Shown piece after piece: positions 14,054 through 15,871 of a DNA stretch of 15,871 nt; position 1 is the stretch's first letter; each line of letters begins with the position of its first letter. Position numbers and translations under genes: made by a program. Where the stretch lies: contig JAFYYO010000210.1 of the NCBI GenBank assembly GCA_017557475.1, forward strand, positions 1 to 15,871, given 5' to 3'. This DNA comes from Bacteroidaceae bacterium. Its GTDB lineage: Bacteria; Bacteroidota; Bacteroidia; Bacteroidales; Bacteroidaceae. The notes beneath the pieces were generated by a model. That model was not told where the DNA came from, ran no database searches, and saw nothing but the letters and a program-made list of their open reading frames with translations.

Positions 14054-15289
14054 ATGATTAAAAGAGTCCTCATACTTACCTTTGTATTGCTGGGTTGCAT
14101 GCCCGGTTGGAGCGAAAACTCTGCCGAACGAACCAAGCGCGACTTCCAGCAATTGGGACTTACTTTGTATGAAGGCAACCAGGTGACCATTCTGCCTACT
14201 GCCGAGATTAAGTTCCGCGACCTCTTCGAAGCAATTGAGCGAGCAGAAAAGTACATCTACCTGGATTACTTCAAGTTCCAGCAGGACAGCATTTGCGGCG
14301 AGCTCCTGAAGAAACTCCGCGACAAGGTTCAGCAAGGAGTTGAGGTGAAGATTATCTTCGACAGCTTTGGCAACAAGAGTAGCGACCAGCCGCTTTCCGA
14401 CACACTGCAGACTCGCATCCGTGAGTCCGGCATCGAGATAACGGCTTTTGACCCCGTCCGCTTCCCTTGGATTAACCACCTCATGCATCGCAATCACCAC
14501 AAAATAGCTATCATTGATGGCAAGATTGTCTATACTGGCGGCATGAATGTGGCGGACTACTACCTTCACGGCAAGCCGAAGGTGGGCAAGTGGCGCGATA
14601 TGCACATTCGCATGGAAGGTCCAATCGTGGAGGCTTACGAGGAGCTATTCCATAAGATGACAGCCCCCTCTAAATCTCTCCGAGGGGAGACTACTCCCAA
14701 GACAACCACTCTCCATCGGGGGAGTTGGAGGGGGACTGTACCTGTTGCATTTGCAAGCCGCTGGCCTAAGGAATCGCCACAAATCATGCGACAAACTTAC
14801 GGCATCTGCATCGACAATGCCGACCTCCTTGTGCAAATCGTCAACCCTTATGCGATGCTTTTCGGAGAAGTTCGAGCTGCCCTTCGCAGAGCTTTGGAGC
14901 GAGGCGTTAGAGTGCAGTTCATGGTCTCCACGAAAAGCGACGGCAAGGTGAACGACGACGTTATCGGCCTTGAAATGCGTAAATTGCTGAAGCGTGGAGC
15001 TGAGGTCTATTACTACAACGACGGTTTTCATCACAGCAAGGTCATGATGATAGACAGCCTCTTCTGCACCGTCGGCACCACGAACCTCGATGCGCGTTCA
15101 CTCTGTTTCGACTACGAAGTGAACGCCTTCATCTTCGATCCTGTCACAACACAAAAGTTACAGGAAATCTATTACGACGACATCGAGAACCACAGCACCT
15201 TGCTCACGCCCGAAGTCTTTAAGGAGCGTTTCCCCCTCCGGCGCCGCATCCGAGGTCGCTTCTTTACCATCTCAAAACGATTCCTCTAA
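14054..15289 (+). CDS. Secreted phospholipase D / cardiolipin synthase-family protein
   Basis: The 411-aa protein carries two HKD motifs: His148-x-Lys150-x4-Asp155 (in NHHKIAIIDG) and His327-x-Lys329-x4-Asp334 (in FHHSKVMMIDS). These form the joint active site of phospholipase D-superfamily transesterases. Cardiolipin synthases usually start with two membrane helices; here there is instead a signal sequence, MIKRVLILTFVLLGC, with Cys15 a possible lipidation site, then MPGWSENS. The protein is thus likely exported, acting on phosphatidylglycerol or other phosphodiesters in the envelope. The linker between the two catalytic halves (residues about 203-229) is encoded by a palindromic repeat that keeps the frame. 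The short C-terminus is basic (RRRIRGRFFTISKRFL). Confidence 0.88.
   Translation: MIKRVLILTFVLLGCMPGWSENSAERTKRDFQQLGLTLYEGNQVTILPTAEIKFRDLFEAIERAEKYIYLDYFKFQQDSICGELLKKLRDKVQQGVEVKIIFDSFGNKSSDQPLSDTLQTRIRESGIEITAFDPVRFPWINHLMHRNHHKIAIIDGKIVYTGGMNVADYYLHGKPKVGKWRDMHIRMEGPIVEAYEELFHKMTAPSKSLRGETTPKTTTLHRGSWRGTVPVAFASRWPKESPQIMRQTYGICIDNADLLVQIVNPYAMLFGEVRAALRRALERGVRVQFMVSTKSDGKVNDDVIGLEMRKLLKRGAEVYYYNDGFHHSKVMMIDSLFCTVGTTNLDARSLCFDYEVNAFIFDPVTTQKLQEIYYDDIENHSTLLTPEVFKERFPLRRRIRGRFFTISKRFL
14661..14738. repeat. GC-rich palindromic repeat inside the phospholipase D gene
   Basis: A 78-bp segment whose ends mirror each other (CAGCCCCCTC at the left, GAGGGGGACTG at the right). It contains two further GC-rich hairpin-forming halves (around CTCTCCGAGGGGAG and CTCCATCGGGGGAG). 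It encodes Ser/Thr/Arg/Gly-rich residues (SKSLRGETTPKTTTLHRGSW) unlike the rest of the protein, and its length is a multiple of three. It shares GGGGGAGTTG with the reverse strand of 6661-6689. Confidence 0.7.
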
Positions 15290-15300
15290 GGTAACTCGCA

Positions 15301-15410
15301 AACTAGGCGTGGCTAGTTGGTAAACTAGACGTGCCTAATTCCCAAACTAGACGTGCCTAATTGACAAACTAGGCGTGCCTAGTTGAGAAGCCTGACACGC
15401 CTAATTATTA
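15301..15410. repeat. Tandem array of five 22-bp palindromic units
   Basis: Units start at 15301, 15323, 15345, 15367 and 15389, exactly 22 bp apart. The fourth contains AACTAGGCGTGCCTAGTT, an 18-bp palindrome with two central bases; each unit adds a 4-bp linker. Unit five is the most diverged. It fills the 131-bp gap between the convergent phospholipase D and outer-membrane barrel genes. Confidence 0.92.
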
Positions 15411-15420
15411 CAAGAGCCTA

Positions 15421-15871
15421 TTAGAAGCGGCCGCCGCCACCGCCGAAACCGCCACCGCCGCCACGGCCTCCTCCGCCACCAGCACGGACATTATACATAC
15501 CGCTGCCAGGACCACCACCGCCGAAGCCTGCCTGTCGAGCCTCTTTGTTGCCCAAAAGATTGAAGCGATAGATAAAGTGAACCATCACATAGCTGTGGAT
15601 GGCGTTCGTCCAAGTGTCGCTACGATTTGTCGCGCTGTAGTTGCGGCTGATGCTTGAGCGCTGCCGAAGGATGTCGTACCACTGCACGCTGACCGTCGCA
15701 TTCTTCGACTTGAGGAAAGTCTGGCTTATTTGTGCGTTCCAGATGAGCTCGTTGGTATTCATCGTGGCATCGTCATAACCACGGCGGCACTGCTGCGAGA
15801 TGTCGCTACTGAACTGCAAGTTCCACGGCGTATTGATGACGACGTTGCCTCCATAGTTGTAGAACCAAGTG
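15421..15871 (-). CDS. TonB-receptor-like outer-membrane beta-barrel protein, C-terminal part (runs off right edge)
   Basis: The reading frame is open to the window edge, so the N-terminus is missing; about 149 residues are visible. They read as the last strands of a large barrel: NYGGNVVINTPWNLQFSSD, NELIWNAQISQTFLKSK, ATVSVQWYDILRQRSSISRN and SYVMVHFIYRFNLLG. This matches the outer membrane protein beta-barrel family (PF14905-like) common in Bacteroidota, in which a plug and carboxypeptidase-like domain usually precede the barrel. After the final strand there is a tail of about 45 residues dominated by Gly and Arg (RAGGGGGRGGGGGFG..., ending GGRF). Ligand unknown. Confidence 0.85.
   Translation of the reverse strand, partial: TWFYNYGGNVVINTPWNLQFSSDISQQCRRGYDDATMNTNELIWNAQISQTFLKSKNATVSVQWYDILRQRSSISRNYSATNRSDTWTNAIHSYVMVHFIYRFNLLGNKEARQAGFGGGGPGSGMYNVRAGGGGGRGGGGGFGGGGGRF

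Overview
The window looks like a chromosomal segment from the phylum Bacteroidota, most likely a Prevotella-like member of the Bacteroidales. Four things support this: the fused lpxC-fabZ gene, promoters of the TTTG/TTG-N20-TAnnTTTG type (recognised at seven or more sites), almost no Shine-Dalgarno sequences, and proteins such as a BACON-like lipoprotein, a CE15 esterase and a glycine-tailed outer-membrane barrel. Nearly all genes are on the minus strand. No phage, IS transposase, CRISPR array or defence island was seen.

Right-to-left, the housekeeping part holds two minus-strand transcription units. The first starts at a purM promoter (7888-7919) and reads purM, a possible 35-aa membrane peptide, prfA, a 68-aa membrane protein, pyrF and lpxD, ending at a hairpin (3256-3285). 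The second starts at 3022-3052 and reads lpxC-fabZ, lpxA, a pRiA4b ORF-3-like protein and miaA, which runs off the left edge. Between them lpxC, lpxD and lpxA supply the first three lipid A acylation/deacetylation steps, and the FabZ half supplies the dehydratase that competes for the same hydroxyacyl-ACP pool.

From 7857 to 10943 the content is more accessory: a 681-bp gene-free stretch with two terminators and a tandem array, a small outer-membrane barrel protein, a 49-aa plus-strand gene with a near-perfect promoter, a CE15 glucuronoyl esterase, and tRNA-Ser(UGA) with its own promoter and terminator. From 10944 to 13032 a DUF554 protein, a BRCT-domain protein and a BACON-like lipoprotein form a tight operon. 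Then come a convergent pair (winged-helix-like protein and MaoC dehydratase), a secreted phospholipase D-family protein, and the 3' end of a TonB-receptor-like barrel.

The unusual part is the non-coding sequence. (1) Three intergenic arrays of four or five degenerate units repeat every 21 or 22 bp, and the units of two of them are near-perfect palindromes; the 15.3-kb and 8.3-kb arrays share sequence, while the 3.2-kb array shares only the design. (2) A ~70-bp bidirectional promoter cassette built on GATTAGG-type heptads occurs twice in inverted orientation, flanking the winged-helix/MaoC pair. (3) A GC-rich palindromic repeat sits in frame inside the phospholipase D gene, and a related sequence abuts the purM stop codon. 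These are the candidates for undescribed biology; no new multi-gene system was identified.
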